Position numbers and translations under genes: made by a program. DNA of 64,000 nt from Microbacterium cremeum (lineage in GTDB: Bacteria; Actinomycetota; Actinomycetes; Actinomycetales; Microbacteriaceae): NCBI RefSeq assembly GCF_015277855.1, contig NZ_CP063812.1, positions 744,001 to 808,000 on the forward strand, written 5' to 3'. Positions 53,216 to 61,811 of this stretch are shown piece after piece. The number at the start of each line of letters is the position of its first letter. Within the stretch, counting starts at the first letter, position 1. The notes below the pieces were generated by a model. It had not been told where the DNA came from, did no database searches, and worked only from the letters and a program-made list of their open reading frames with translations.

Positions 53216-54877
53216 GTGAGCGTTCCCGACCCCGTCCGCGTCGTCGCCGACGCCTACGTCCGCGAGCTGGCCCAGCACGAACCCGATGCCGCCATGGCCC
53301 TGGGCGTCGACGGGCCGCCGCTGCCCGACCTGTCGCCGGAGTGGCTGCAGCGCAGGTACGAGCTGCAGGGCGAGACCCTCGCCGCGCTGCGGGCCGCCGC
53401 GCCCGGCGACGAGGTGCTGCGCGCCGCGCTCGGCGAACGCCTCGAACGCGAGCGGCTGCTCTTCGACACCGGGTTCACGTCGCGCCTCGTCGCGGGCCTC
53501 GCGACGCCCGTGCACCTGGTGCGGTACGCGTTCGAGGGCTTGACGGTGACGCCGGATGCCGCGGGCGCGGCGCTCGTGCGCCGGCTCGAGGCGGCGCCCG
53601 CCGCGGTGCGCCAGTACATCGCCGCCCTGCGGTGGTCGCGCGATCACGCCGACCGCTTCACGGGCACCGGCGTCGCGCCCGTGCGCCAGCTCGACACCCT
53701 CGCCGCGCAGGTCGAGTCGTGGGTGGCCGCGGACTGGTTCGGCTCGGTACCGGTCGCGCCGGGCGTCTCGGACTCCGACACCGCGCGCGTGCGCGCCGCC
53801 GCCGATGAGACGGCCGCGGCACTCGCCGAGCTGGCCGTGGTGCTGCGAGACGAGCTGCGGCCGGTCGCACCGGCGGCCGACGGCGTGGGCGAGGCGGTCT
53901 ACCCGGAGCTCGCGGCCGCGATGCTCGGCGCCCGCATCGACATCGGCGACACGTATGCGTACGGCTGGGCCGAGCTCGAGCGGCTCGTAGCCGAGTCCCG
54001 CGCGCTCGCGGTGGAGCTCGGCGGCACGGGAGACGATCCGGTGCGGGCCGCGGCCGCCGCGCTCGATGCCGACCCACGGTTCCGGCTCGACGGCGTCGAC
54101 GCGATCCGCACGTGGCTCACCGCACGGGTGGCCGAGTCGATCGACGCGGTCGCGCCGGCGTTCGACCTGCCCGACTCGGTGCGCGACGTCGAATGCCTCG
54201 TCTCGGAGGCGGCCTCGGGCGTGGTCTACTACACGCCGGGCGCGCCCGACGGGTCGATACCCGGCCGCGTGGTCTGGACCATCCCGAGCGGCGTGCCGGT
54301 CGCCGCGAGCTGGCAGGAGGTGACGAGCGTCCACCACGAGGGCGTGCCCGGGCACCATCTGCAGTTCGTGCTCACCGCCGCCGACCCGCAACTGCACGCC
54401 TGGCAGCGGCACCTCTGCCACATCCACGGGTACGCCGAGGGGTGGGCGCACTACGCCGAGCAGCTCGCCGACGAGCTCGGGCTCATCCGGGACCCGGCGG
54501 AGCGGCTGGGGCTGCTCCTCGGCCAGATCTGGCGGTCGGTGCGCATCGTCGCCGACATCGGGCTGCACACCGGGCGACCGATTCCGCCGAACGCGTTCGC
54601 GGCCGAGGGGGAGTGGACGCCGGAGCTCGCGCGCCGCCTGCTCGTCGAGCTCGCGCTCGTCGAACCCGCGCTCGCCGGATTCGAGGTCGACCGCTACCTC
54701 GGCTGGCCGGGGCAGGCGCTCGCGTTCAAGGTCGGGGCGCGGCTGTGGCTCGAGGCGCGCGCCGCGCGCGAGCGCCGGCTCGGCGGTGCGTTCTCGCTCC
54801 GCGACTTCCACCGCGACGCCCTCGCGCTCGGTCCGATGGGCCTCGACCCGCTGCGGTCGCTGCTCAACGGCCGCTGA
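53216..54877 (+). CDS. DUF885 family, putative zinc carboxypeptidase-like protein
   Basis: A 553-residue protein of the DUF885 family. It carries SVHHEGVPGHHLQFV (about 371-385), an HExxPGHH-type metal motif, and HGYAEGWAHYAEQLADELG (about 403-421), which probably supplies the third ligand. No signal peptide is visible, so it acts in the cytoplasm. Substrate unknown, perhaps peptides. The GTG start is fixed by TAGGCT 6 bases upstream. It stands alone between two repeat arrays. Confidence 0.85.
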   Translation: MSVPDPVRVVADAYVRELAQHEPDAAMALGVDGPPLPDLSPEWLQRRYELQGETLAALRAAAPGDEVLRAALGERLERERLLFDTGFTSRLVAGLATPVHLVRYAFEGLTVTPDAAGAALVRRLEAAPAAVRQYIAALRWSRDHADRFTGTGVAPVRQLDTLAAQVESWVAADWFGSVPVAPGVSDSDTARVRAAADETAAALAELAVVLRDELRPVAPAADGVGEAVYPELAAAMLGARIDIGDTYAYGWAELERLVAESRALAVELGGTGDDPVRAAAAALDADPRFRLDGVDAIRTWLTARVAESIDAVAPAFDLPDSVRDVECLVSEAASGVVYYTPGAPDGSIPGRVVWTIPSGVPVAASWQEVTSVHHEGVPGHHLQFVLTAADPQLHAWQRHLCHIHGYAEGWAHYAEQLADELGLIRDPAERLGLLLGQIWRSVRIVADIGLHTGRPIPPNAFAAEGEWTPELARRLLVELALVEPALAGFEVDRYLGWPGQALAFKVGARLWLEARAARERRLGGAFSLRDFHRDALALGPMGLDPLRSLLNGR

Positions 54878-54893
54878 GTCTGTGCGGGCCGGG

Positions 54894-55272
54894 GCGTTTC
54901 GTCTCGCTCGCTGGCGCTCGCTCGCTCAACGACCGGAGGCCGCCGCTGGCGCTCGCTCGCTCAACGACCGACAGTAGCCCGGGGCGTTTCGTCTCGCTCA
55001 ACGACCGAGAGCAGCCTGGGGCGTTTCGTCTCGCTCGCTGGCGCTCGCTCGCTCAACGACCGGAGGCCGCCGCGGGCGTATCGTCTCGCTCAACGACCGA
55101 AGGGCCCGGGGCGTTTCGTCTCGCTCGCTGGCGCTCGCTCGCTCAACGACCGGAGGCCGCCGCTGGCGCTCGCTCGCTCAACGAACGGCAGCAGCCCCCG
55201 GGTGTGTTTCGTCGCGCTCGGCGACCGGCAGCAGCCCCCGGTCGTTGAGCGAGCGAAGCGAGACGAAACGCC
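54894..55272. repeat. Array of the GAGACGAAAC family with a terminal inverted copy
   Basis: About six copies of GCGTTTCGTCTCGCTCG or CTGGCGCTCGCTCGCTC with AACGACCG run in one direction, and one copy (GGTCGTTGAGCGAGCG, AGCGAGACGAAACG) closes the block in reverse. It fills the 400-base gap between the convergent DUF885 and amidohydrolase genes. No gene is seen. Confidence 0.9.
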
Positions 55273-55278
55273 CCGAGC

Positions 55279-56520
55279 CTACGGACGACCGCAGCCGCGG
55301 TCATCGCGCACGACGACCCCGGCCTTCATCACGAGCTCGAGCGTGCGCAGCGCCCCGATCCCGGCCGTCGGGTCTTCGCGCATCGCGACGAGATCCGCGG
55401 CGAGGCCGGGGCGCAGCATCCCGTACCGCTCTTCGTCGCCGAGCCACCGCGCCGGCGCCGCGGTCGCCGCGCGGACGAGGTCATGCCCGGTCAGGCCGCC
55501 GGCCTCCATGTGCTCGAGCTCTCGCACGATCGCGGTCGTCCCCTCGAACGCCCAGTACGGCGGCATGTCGCTGCCCAGCAGCACCTCGACGCCGGCGTCG
55601 AGGGCGTACCGGAACGACTCCCGGTGGCGTTCGCCGGCCCCGAGCGAGCGCTCCTGCATCCACGGCGGCACGCCGAGGTCGTCGAAGAACGCCGACGCGC
55701 GTGTGACGACGAGCGTCGGCACGAGCGCCGTGCCGTGCTCCGCCATGAGCCGCGCGACGTCGGGCGTCAGCTCGTAGCCGTGTTCGACGCAGTCCAGGCC
55801 GAGCTCGACCGCCTCGGCGATGACCGGCGCCGGACCGGCGTGCGCGGTGACCTTGCGTCCCCACGCGTGCGCGGTCGTGATCGCGGCCGCCATCTCGTCG
55901 CGGGTCAGCTGCGCGGTGGTGATCTGCTCGTGCTCGCCGGCGATGCCGCCCGAGATCATGAGCTTGACGAGGTCCGCGCCGAGCGCGATCTGACCGCGCA
56001 CGCCACGGGCGAAGGCGTCCGCGCCGTCGCACTCGACCGTGTCGTCGGTGTCGTGCCCGTGCCCGCCGGTGCAGCACAGCGCGCGTCCCGCCGTCCGGAT
56101 CCGCGGTCCGGGCACGAGCCCGGCTTCGATCGCGCGCCGCAGTGCGAAGTCGGCCCCGGACTTCTCGGCCACGCACCGCACGGTCGTGACGCCGGCGAGC
56201 AGCGTCCGGCGTGCGGCATCCGCCATGTACAGCGCCAGGTCGTGCGGCCCGAGCGCGCTCACGGCGTCGCCGCCGGGACCGGGCAGCGACAGCGAGAAGT
56301 GGTTGTGCATGTTGACGAGCCCGGGCATCACGAAGGCACCGTCGAGGTCGATCACCTCCGTCGAGGACGGGACGGATGCCTCCGCCGCGACCTCCGCGAT
56401 CACGCCCTCCTCGATCACGAGGGCGAGTCCCTCCTGCGGCTCCGGCGTGACGCCGTCGACGAGCCGCAGGTTCGTGAGCACCGCGCTCCCGCGCGTCGGC
56501 AGCGACGAGGGCGCGTTCAT
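55279..56520 (-). CDS. Amidohydrolase (imidazolonepropionase-like)
   Basis: A 413-residue amidohydrolase-superfamily enzyme. Metal-site motifs are GLVNMHNHFSL (HxH, about 68-78), LVKLMISGGIAG (probable bridging Lys, about 183), VTAHAGPAPV (His, about 215), CVEHGYEL (His, about 238) and LLGSDMPP (catalytic Asp, about 317). The C-terminal GLAADLVAMREDPTAG is usual for the Xaa-Pro dipeptidase/imidazolonepropionase-like group. It overlaps menF by ATGA and is cotranscribed with it. A menaquinone role is not implied by the chemistry; the substrate is unknown. Confidence 0.85.
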   Translation of the reverse strand: MNAPSSLPTRGSAVLTNLRLVDGVTPEPQEGLALVIEEGVIAEVAAEASVPSSTEVIDLDGAFVMPGLVNMHNHFSLSLPGPGGDAVSALGPHDLALYMADAARRTLLAGVTTVRCVAEKSGADFALRRAIEAGLVPGPRIRTAGRALCCTGGHGHDTDDTVECDGADAFARGVRGQIALGADLVKLMISGGIAGEHEQITTAQLTRDEMAAAITTAHAWGRKVTAHAGPAPVIAEAVELGLDCVEHGYELTPDVARLMAEHGTALVPTLVVTRASAFFDDLGVPPWMQERSLGAGERHRESFRYALDAGVEVLLGSDMPPYWAFEGTTAIVRELEHMEAGGLTGHDLVRAATAAPARWLGDEERYGMLRPGLAADLVAMREDPTAGIGALRTLELVMKAGVVVRDDRGCGRP

Positions 56521-57812
56521 GCGATGGCATCCACGATCGGCCTGAACTTGACACGGGTCTCGAGCAGTTCGGTCTCGGGGTCGCTCGCGGCGACGATGCC
56601 GGCGCCCGCGTGCGCGACGACGGGGATCGTGTCACGGAACTCCGCGTACCCGCGCGTCGGCCCGGCGCCGATCTGCGCGCAGCGCAGCGCGATGGCCCAC
56701 TCGCCGTCGCCGTCGCCGTCGACCCAGCCCACCGGTCCGGCGTAGCGGCCGCGGTCGAACGGCTCGAGCCGGCGGATCGCCTCGACCGCGGCATCCGTCG
56801 GCGTGCCCGCGACCGCCGCAGTCGGGTGCAGCGCCGCCACGAGGTCGAGCGACGACGCGTGGTCGGCGATCTCTCCCGCGACATCGGTCGCGAGGTGCCA
56901 CAGGTTGGGCAGCTCGAGCGTGAACGGCTCGGCGTCGGCGCGCAGCCCGGTCACGTGCGGGCCGAGCGTGTCGAGCACGCTCTGCACGGCGTAGCGGTGC
57001 TCCTCGATGTCCTTCGCGCTGTGCGCGAGGGTCGCGGATGCCTCGACATCGTCGGCCGCGTCGGTTCCGCGCGGGATCGTGCCGGCCAGCACGCGCGCGG
57101 TCACCGCGCCGCGCGAGACGGTCACGAGGGTCTCGGGGCTCGCTCCGATGAGCCCGTCCACGGCGTACGTCCAGGTGTCGGGGTAGTCGTGGGCGAGCGC
57201 GCGGACGAGCCGTCGCAGGTCGGCGCCGGCGGGGATCGTGCCCACCAGGTCGCGGGCGAGCACGACCTTCTCGAGCTCGCCGCGTGCGATGGCGTCGACG
57301 GCGGCGCGCACGGCGACCTGGTACCCGGCGGGATCGAGCGCGCCCGGTCCCAGGGTGCCCGACCAGTACGGCCCGTACGGGATGGGCTCGAGCTCGGGCG
57401 CTTCGAGGTCGGATTCCGAGCGGATGCGGGTGACCCACGAGCGTCCCTCGTGCCGGCCCACGACCAGCTGCGGGACGACGAGCCGGCTCGTCGCCGTCGA
57501 CCGGGCGTCGAACGCGAGCGTGCCGAAAGCGACCAGGCCGGTGCCGGGGAGATCCACCGGGTCGTCGACCACGGCGCCCTCGGCCAGCCACCGCCAGCTG
57601 TCGGCGGGCGACGGCATCCGTTCCCGGTCGAATCCGGGCGGCAGCGCCGGGCCGTTCTCGTAGCCGCCGACGGTGCCGACCCCGACGATGCCGTCGCCGC
57701 GGCGCAGCCACGCCAGCGGCGCGGCCGGGGAGGTGAACGCGAGGAGGTCGTCGACGGGCTCGATCTCGCGGGTCTCGACCACCAGCTGAGGCGGGCGGTG
57801 CGAAGATGTCAC
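56517..57812 (-). CDS. menF: Isochorismate synthase
   Basis: A 431-residue chorismate-binding enzyme that opens the menaquinone pathway by isomerising chorismate. Motifs are ELEKVVLARDLVG (general base Lys, about 180), IGASPETLVTVSRG (about 218-231), LAGTIPRGTD, SAKDIEEHRYAVQ, LHPTAAVAGTP (about 325) and WAIALRCAQI near the end. It could be named EntC or DhbC by similarity, but no siderophore genes are nearby and many men genes are. The GTG at 57812 follows TAGGCT by 6 bases. Confidence 0.92.
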   Translation of the reverse strand: MTSSHRPPQLVVETREIEPVDDLLAFTSPAAPLAWLRRGDGIVGVGTVGGYENGPALPPGFDRERMPSPADSWRWLAEGAVVDDPVDLPGTGLVAFGTLAFDARSTATSRLVVPQLVVGRHEGRSWVTRIRSESDLEAPELEPIPYGPYWSGTLGPGALDPAGYQVAVRAAVDAIARGELEKVVLARDLVGTIPAGADLRRLVRALAHDYPDTWTYAVDGLIGASPETLVTVSRGAVTARVLAGTIPRGTDAADDVEASATLAHSAKDIEEHRYAVQSVLDTLGPHVTGLRADAEPFTLELPNLWHLATDVAGEIADHASSLDLVAALHPTAAVAGTPTDAAVEAIRRLEPFDRGRYAGPVGWVDGDGDGEWAIALRCAQIGAGPTRGYAEFRDTIPVVAHAGAGIVAASDPETELLETRVKFRPIVDAIA

Positions 57813-57818
57813 CCTTCC

Positions 57819-57828
57819 AGCCTAGACT
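57819..57828. promoter_or_regulatory. Overlapping divergent -10 elements of menF and the DUF402 gene
   Basis: TAGGCT (57824 to 57819, minus) and TAGACT (57823-57828, plus) share two bases in the sequence AGCCTAGACT. Each lies exactly 6 bases from a GTG start (57812 minus, 57835 plus). Confidence 0.65.
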
Positions 57829-57834
57829 CGCCGG

Positions 57835-58386
57835 GTGACCGACGACGCCGTCTCAGATCGCCCGCAGCCGGGCACTGCGGTGCAGTTCCGCTGGCGCAAA
57901 TGGGACGGCAGTCCGCACTGGGTCAACGACGCCATCTACCTCGGCCGCGACCGCTGGGGCGATTGGCTGGGCCAGCCTGCGGGCTGGGCCAACGTGCGGC
58001 CCGGTCTGTCGTTCCCGGCCGAAGTCGACAACGTGACGCTGCTGCCGCCGTCGGGCGACCACGCCGTGACCGTGCACGCCCTGCCGCATCGTGTGCGCGT
58101 GTACATCGACATCGCCTGGGACATCCGCTGGGAGGAGCGCGCGCCCACCGGGATCGACATGGACCTCGACGTCGTCAAGGCCATCGACGGCCGCGGGCTC
58201 TACATCGACGACCGCGACGAGTGGGACGAGCACCGCGCCGCCCACGGCTACCCGCCCGAGGTCGTCGAGCGGCTCGAGGCGCTCGCCGTCGACCTCGAGC
58301 GCAGGGTCGGCGCCGGCGAGGCGCCCTTCGACGATGCGACGCCGGATGCCTGGCTCGCGCGGCTTTCCGCCCTCGCGGCAGCCTGA
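57835..58386 (+). CDS. DUF402-family protein (FomD/nucleoside phosphatase-like)
   Basis: A 183-residue protein with the DUF402 pattern: FRWRKWDGSPHWVNDAIYLG at the start, RVYIDIAWDIRWE, IDMDLDVVKAIDGRGLYIDD (about 104-123) and a DEWDEH acidic cluster for metal binding. Some DUF402 members hydrolyse nucleoside diphosphates, and others are FomD-like. The GTG start shares its promoter region with menF and the two are divergent. Confidence 0.8.
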   Translation: MTDDAVSDRPQPGTAVQFRWRKWDGSPHWVNDAIYLGRDRWGDWLGQPAGWANVRPGLSFPAEVDNVTLLPPSGDHAVTVHALPHRVRVYIDIAWDIRWEERAPTGIDMDLDVVKAIDGRGLYIDDRDEWDEHRAAHGYPPEVVERLEALAVDLERRVGAGEAPFDDATPDAWLARLSALAAA

Positions 58387-58412
58387 CCCGCGGTCGCAGC
58401 GAGCCCGCGGCC

Positions 58413-58418
58413 TAGACT
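58413..58418 (+). promoter_or_regulatory. -10 hexamer TAGACT of menG
   Basis: Ends 7 bases before the GTG at 58426; leaderless promoter candidate. Confidence 0.55.
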
Positions 58419-58425
58419 CGAAGCC

Positions 58426-59169
58426 GTGGCATCCGACCCCTCCGCTCACGAGCCGAACCGCGCCGACCTCCATAAGGACCCGTCGCGCGTGAGCGGCATG
58501 TTCGACCAGGTCGCGGCCGGGTACGACCGCACCAACACGGTCCTGAGCATGGGCAACGACCGGTTCTGGCGTGCGGCCACGACCCGCGCCGTGAGCCCGA
58601 GGCGCGGACAGCGCATCCTCGATCTGGCCGCAGGCACCGGCGCCTCGAGCGTCGCCCTCGCCCGCAGCGGCGCGTACGTCGTCGCGGCCGACTTCTCGCC
58701 CGGCATGATCGCGGAGGGCACGCGCCGTCATCGCGGCATCCCGAATCTGTCGTTCGTCGAGGCCGACGCCACCGCGCTGCCGTTCGGCGACGAGGAGTTC
58801 GACGCGGTCACGATCTCGTTCGGGCTGCGCAACGTCGTCGAGCCCGAGAAGGCGCTGCGCGAGATGCTGCGGGTGACCAAGCCCGGCGGGCGCCTCGTCG
58901 TCTGCGAGTTCTCGCACCCGCCGTCGAAGACGTTCCGCGGCCTCTACCGCTTCTACAACGACCGCGTGCTGCCGGTCGTCGCGAAGACCGTGAGCTCGAA
59001 CGCCGACGCCTACGACTACCTCAACGAGTCGATCCGCGACTGGCCCGACCAGCCGACGCTCTCGGCATGGATCCGCGAGGCGGGCTGGAGCGACGTCGCC
59101 TACCGCAACCTCTCGATGGGCATCGTCGCCCTGCATCGCGGCACCAAGCCGGCGAGTTCCGGTCGTTGA
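58426..59169 (+). CDS. menG: Demethylmenaquinone methyltransferase
   Basis: A 247-residue UbiE/MenG-type methyltransferase that completes menaquinone. Signature stretches are [20 protein letters not shown] (about 26-45), [19 protein letters not shown] (motif I, about 65), [16 protein letters not shown] (about 124-139), [16 protein letters not shown] and [14 protein letters not shown] at the end. The GTG at 58426 is fixed by TAGACT. The octaprenyl-type synthase gene follows after a repeat. Confidence 0.95.
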   Translation: MASDPSAHEPNRADLHKDPSRVSGMFDQVAAGYDRTNTVLSMGNDRFWRAATTRAVSPRRGQRILDLAAGTGASSVALARSGAYVVAADFSPGMIAEGTRRHRGIPNLSFVEADATALPFGDEEFDAVTISFGLRNVVEPEKALREMLRVTKPGGRLVVCEFSHPPSKTFRGLYRFYNDRVLPVVAKTVSSNADAYDYLNESIRDWPDQPTLSAWIREAGWSDVAYRNLSMGIVALHRGTKPASSGR

Positions 59170-59262
59170 GCGAGCGGGTGCCAGCGAGCGAGGCGAATCG
59201 CAGAGAGCCGACGCGGAGGCCATGGCGTTTCGTCTCGCTTCGCTCGCTCAACGACCGGGACC
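59160..59262. repeat. Two facing copies of the GAGACGAAAC family
   Basis: GGTCGTTGAGCGAGCGGG opens the spacer and GCGTTTCGTCTCGC with TCGCTCAACGACCGGG closes it in reverse. The first copy overlaps the menG stop codon, which lies inside GGTCGTTGAG. Confidence 0.85.
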
Positions 59263-59272
59263 GGACCCCCGA

Positions 59273-59278
59273 TAGGCT
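59273..59278 (+). promoter_or_regulatory. -10 hexamer TAGGCT of the polyprenyl synthase gene
   Basis: Ends 6 bases before the GTG at 59285; leaderless promoter candidate. Confidence 0.55.
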
Positions 59279-59284
59279 GGGCAC

Positions 59285-60340
59285 GTGACTCCGACCGCGC
59301 CGGGCTCGCATATCGCGGGCAACCTGGGCCTTTCCGACCGCGTCTTCGCTGGGCCGCGTTCGCGCAGGCTCCAGTCGACGGTCGAGGCCGGTCTCAAGCG
59401 CGTCGACAGTGCCCTGGAACGCGAGCTGCGCGTGACCGACGCGCTCGCCGACGCCACCAGCCGCTACCTCTACGAGGCGGGCGGCAAGCGCGTGCGCCCG
59501 ATGCTCGCGCTGCTGACGGCGCAGCTGGGCGACGGCATCACCGACGAGGTCATCGAAGGGGCCACGGCGCTCGAGATGACCCATCTCGGCTCGCTGTATC
59601 ACGACGACGTGATGGATGCCGCCGACAAGCGCCGCGGGGTTCCCAGCGCCCATGCGGTGTGGGGCAACAGCGTCGCGATCCTCACCGGCGACCTGCTGTT
59701 CTCCCGGGCGAGCCAGATCATGGCCCGCCACGGCGAACGTGCGATCCACCTCCAGGCCGACACGTTCGAGCGGCTGGTGCTCGGGCAGATGCACGAGACG
59801 GTCGGCCCCGGCGAAGGCGACGACCCGGCGGAGTTCTACCTCGAGGTGCTGTCCGACAAGACCGGCTCGCTCATCGCCGCAGCGGCGCAGGCCGGCATCA
59901 TCTTCTCGAACGGGCCGGAAGAGCTCGAGCAGCCGATGATGACGTTCGGCGAGAAGGCCGGCGTCGCCTTCCAGCTGCTCGACGACGTCATCGACCTGTC
60001 GGCCGACCCCGACGAGACCGGAAAGGTGCCCGGCACCGACCTGCGCGCCGGCGTCCCCACCATGCCGTACCTCGTGCTCGGTCAGCGGACGGACGACGCG
60101 TCCCGAGAGCTCCGTGCCCGCATCGACGACGGCGTCGCGCGCATCGCCGACGGCGCCGACCCGGCCATCCTCGACGAGCCGCTCGCGCGTCTGCGCGAGC
60201 ACGAGGCCACCGCGGCCACCCGCGAGCTGGCCCGCGCGTGGTCGCAGGAGGCCATCGATGCCCTCGCGCCGCTGCCCGACGGGCCCGTGCGCGAAGGGCT
60301 GACGCGTTTCGCCCAAGCCGTCGCCGACCGCTCCAGTTAG
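59285..60340 (+). CDS. Long-chain polyprenyl diphosphate synthase
   Basis: A 351-residue trans-isoprenyl diphosphate synthase. The first Asp-rich motif is LYHDDVMDAADKRRG (about 104-118), the second is FQLLDDVIDLSADPDETGK (about 229-247), and GGKRVRPMLALLTA lies near residue 60. Its place between menG and the reductase suggests it makes the menaquinone side chain; chain length cannot be read by eye. Start GTG, 6 bases after TAGGCT. Confidence 0.92.
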   Translation: MTPTAPGSHIAGNLGLSDRVFAGPRSRRLQSTVEAGLKRVDSALERELRVTDALADATSRYLYEAGGKRVRPMLALLTAQLGDGITDEVIEGATALEMTHLGSLYHDDVMDAADKRRGVPSAHAVWGNSVAILTGDLLFSRASQIMARHGERAIHLQADTFERLVLGQMHETVGPGEGDDPAEFYLEVLSDKTGSLIAAAAQAGIIFSNGPEELEQPMMTFGEKAGVAFQLLDDVIDLSADPDETGKVPGTDLRAGVPTMPYLVLGQRTDDASRELRARIDDGVARIADGADPAILDEPLARLREHEATAATRELARAWSQEAIDALAPLPDGPVREGLTRFAQAVADRSS

Positions 60341-60344
60341 CCGC

Positions 60345-60382
60345 ACCCGCGTCTCGTCTCGCTGCGCTCGTTCAACGACCGG
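60345..60382. repeat. Single copy of the GAGACGAAAC family
   Basis: CGTCTCGTCTCGCTGCGCTC and GTTCAACGACCGGG lie just before the Shine-Dalgarno of the reductase gene. Confidence 0.8.
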
Positions 60383-60414
60383 GCCGTGACGACCGGGGAA
60401 CCGAAAGGACCCAC

Positions 60415-61788
60415 ATGACCAAGCTCCGGCTGGCGATCGTCGGTGCAGGACCGGCGGGCATCTACGCCGCCGACATCCTGCTGAAGGCCGAGCGCAAGTT
60501 CGACGTCTCGATCGATCTCTTCGAGCAGCTGCCGGCGCCGTACGGGCTCGTCCGGTACGGCGTCGCGCCCGACCACCCGCGCATCAAGGGCATCATCACG
60601 GCGCTGCGCGAGGTGCTCGACCGCGGCGACATCCGGCTCTTCGGCAACGTCCGCTTCGGTGAGGACATCTCCCTCGAAGACCTCAAGCGCCACTACCACG
60701 CCGTGATCTTCGCGACGGGGGCGATCCGCGACTCCGATCTCGACATCCCCGGCATCGACGCCGCCGGATCGTACGGGGCCGCGGACTTCGTCAGCTGGTT
60801 CGACGGCCACCCCGACGTTCCCCGCGAGTGGCCGCTGGATGCGGCATCCGTCGCCGTCATCGGCAACGGCAACGTCGCGCTCGACATCTCCCGCATGCTG
60901 GCCAAGCACGCCGACGACCTGCTGCCCACCGAGATCCCCGACAACGTCTACGAGGGGCTCGCCGCCTCGAAGGTCACCGACGTGCACGTGTTCGGCCGTC
61001 GTGGCCCCGCGAACGTCAAGTTCACGCCGCTCGAACTGCGCGAACTCGGCGAGCTGCGCGACGTCGACATGGTCGTCTACGACGAGGACTTCGACTACGA
61101 CGAGGCCTCGCGCGCCGCGATCGCCAGCAACAAGCAGGTCATGGTCATCGACCGCGTGCTGCAGTCGTGGCGCAAGCGCGACTCCGTCAACAACGCCGGC
61201 GGCACCGCGTCGCGGCGTCTGCACCTGCACTTCTACGCCAAGCCGCTCGAAGTGAAGACGGATGCCGAGGGCCGGGTGTCGTCGTTCGTGTACGAGCGCA
61301 CGCGTCCCGACGGCGAGGGCGGCGTGGTCGGCACCGGTGAGATCCGCGAGGTGCCGATCCAGGCGCTGTACCGTGCGGTCGGCTACTTCGGCTCGCCGCT
61401 GCCGGGCGTGCCGTTCGACATGCGGCACGGCGTGATCCCCAACCGCGAGGGGCAGGTGCTGAGCACGGACTCCAACCAGCGCGTGAACGGCGTCTACGCG
61501 ACCGGCTGGATCAAGCGCGGGCCGGTCGGCCTCATCGGCCACACCAAGTCCGACGCGATGGAGACCATCCGCCACCTCATCAACGACCAGGGCACGTGGT
61601 GGCAGCCGGCGGACCCGTCCGAGAAGGCGATCCCCGAACTGCTGGCGTCCCGCGGCGTCGCGTGGACCGACCTCGAGGGGTGGCACCGGCTCGACGAGCA
61701 CGAGATGGCCCTGGGCGCACCGAGCGAGCGGGCTCGCATCAAGGTCGTGCCGCGCGAGGACATGGTGAGCATCTCCCGCGGCGAGTGA
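60415..61788 (+). CDS. FprA-type ferredoxin-NADP reductase
   Basis: A 457-residue flavoprotein close in size to mycobacterial FprA (adrenodoxin reductase-like). FAD binding: RLAIVGAGPAGIYAADILL (about 4-22). Family motif: PYGLVRYGVAPDHPRIKGI (about 42-60). NADP binding: VAVIGNGNVALDISRMLAK (about 145-163) and HVFGRRGPANVKFT. C-terminal FAD contact: YATGWIKRGPVGLIGHTKSD (about 361-380). It should pass electrons between NADPH and ferredoxin. The ATG at 60415 has GAAAGGA about 6 bases upstream. Confidence 0.93.
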   Translation: MTKLRLAIVGAGPAGIYAADILLKAERKFDVSIDLFEQLPAPYGLVRYGVAPDHPRIKGIITALREVLDRGDIRLFGNVRFGEDISLEDLKRHYHAVIFATGAIRDSDLDIPGIDAAGSYGAADFVSWFDGHPDVPREWPLDAASVAVIGNGNVALDISRMLAKHADDLLPTEIPDNVYEGLAASKVTDVHVFGRRGPANVKFTPLELRELGELRDVDMVVYDEDFDYDEASRAAIASNKQVMVIDRVLQSWRKRDSVNNAGGTASRRLHLHFYAKPLEVKTDAEGRVSSFVYERTRPDGEGGVVGTGEIREVPIQALYRAVGYFGSPLPGVPFDMRHGVIPNREGQVLSTDSNQRVNGVYATGWIKRGPVGLIGHTKSDAMETIRHLINDQGTWWQPADPSEKAIPELLASRGVAWTDLEGWHRLDEHEMALGAPSERARIKVVPREDMVSISRGE

Positions 61789-61799
61789 GTTCGCGCACG

Positions 61800-61805
61800 T
61801 AGGCT
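61800..61805 (+). promoter_or_regulatory. -10 hexamer TAGGCT of the alpha/beta hydrolase gene
   Basis: Ends 6 bases before the ATG at 61812; leaderless promoter candidate. Confidence 0.55.
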
Positions 61806-61811
61806 GAGGCC

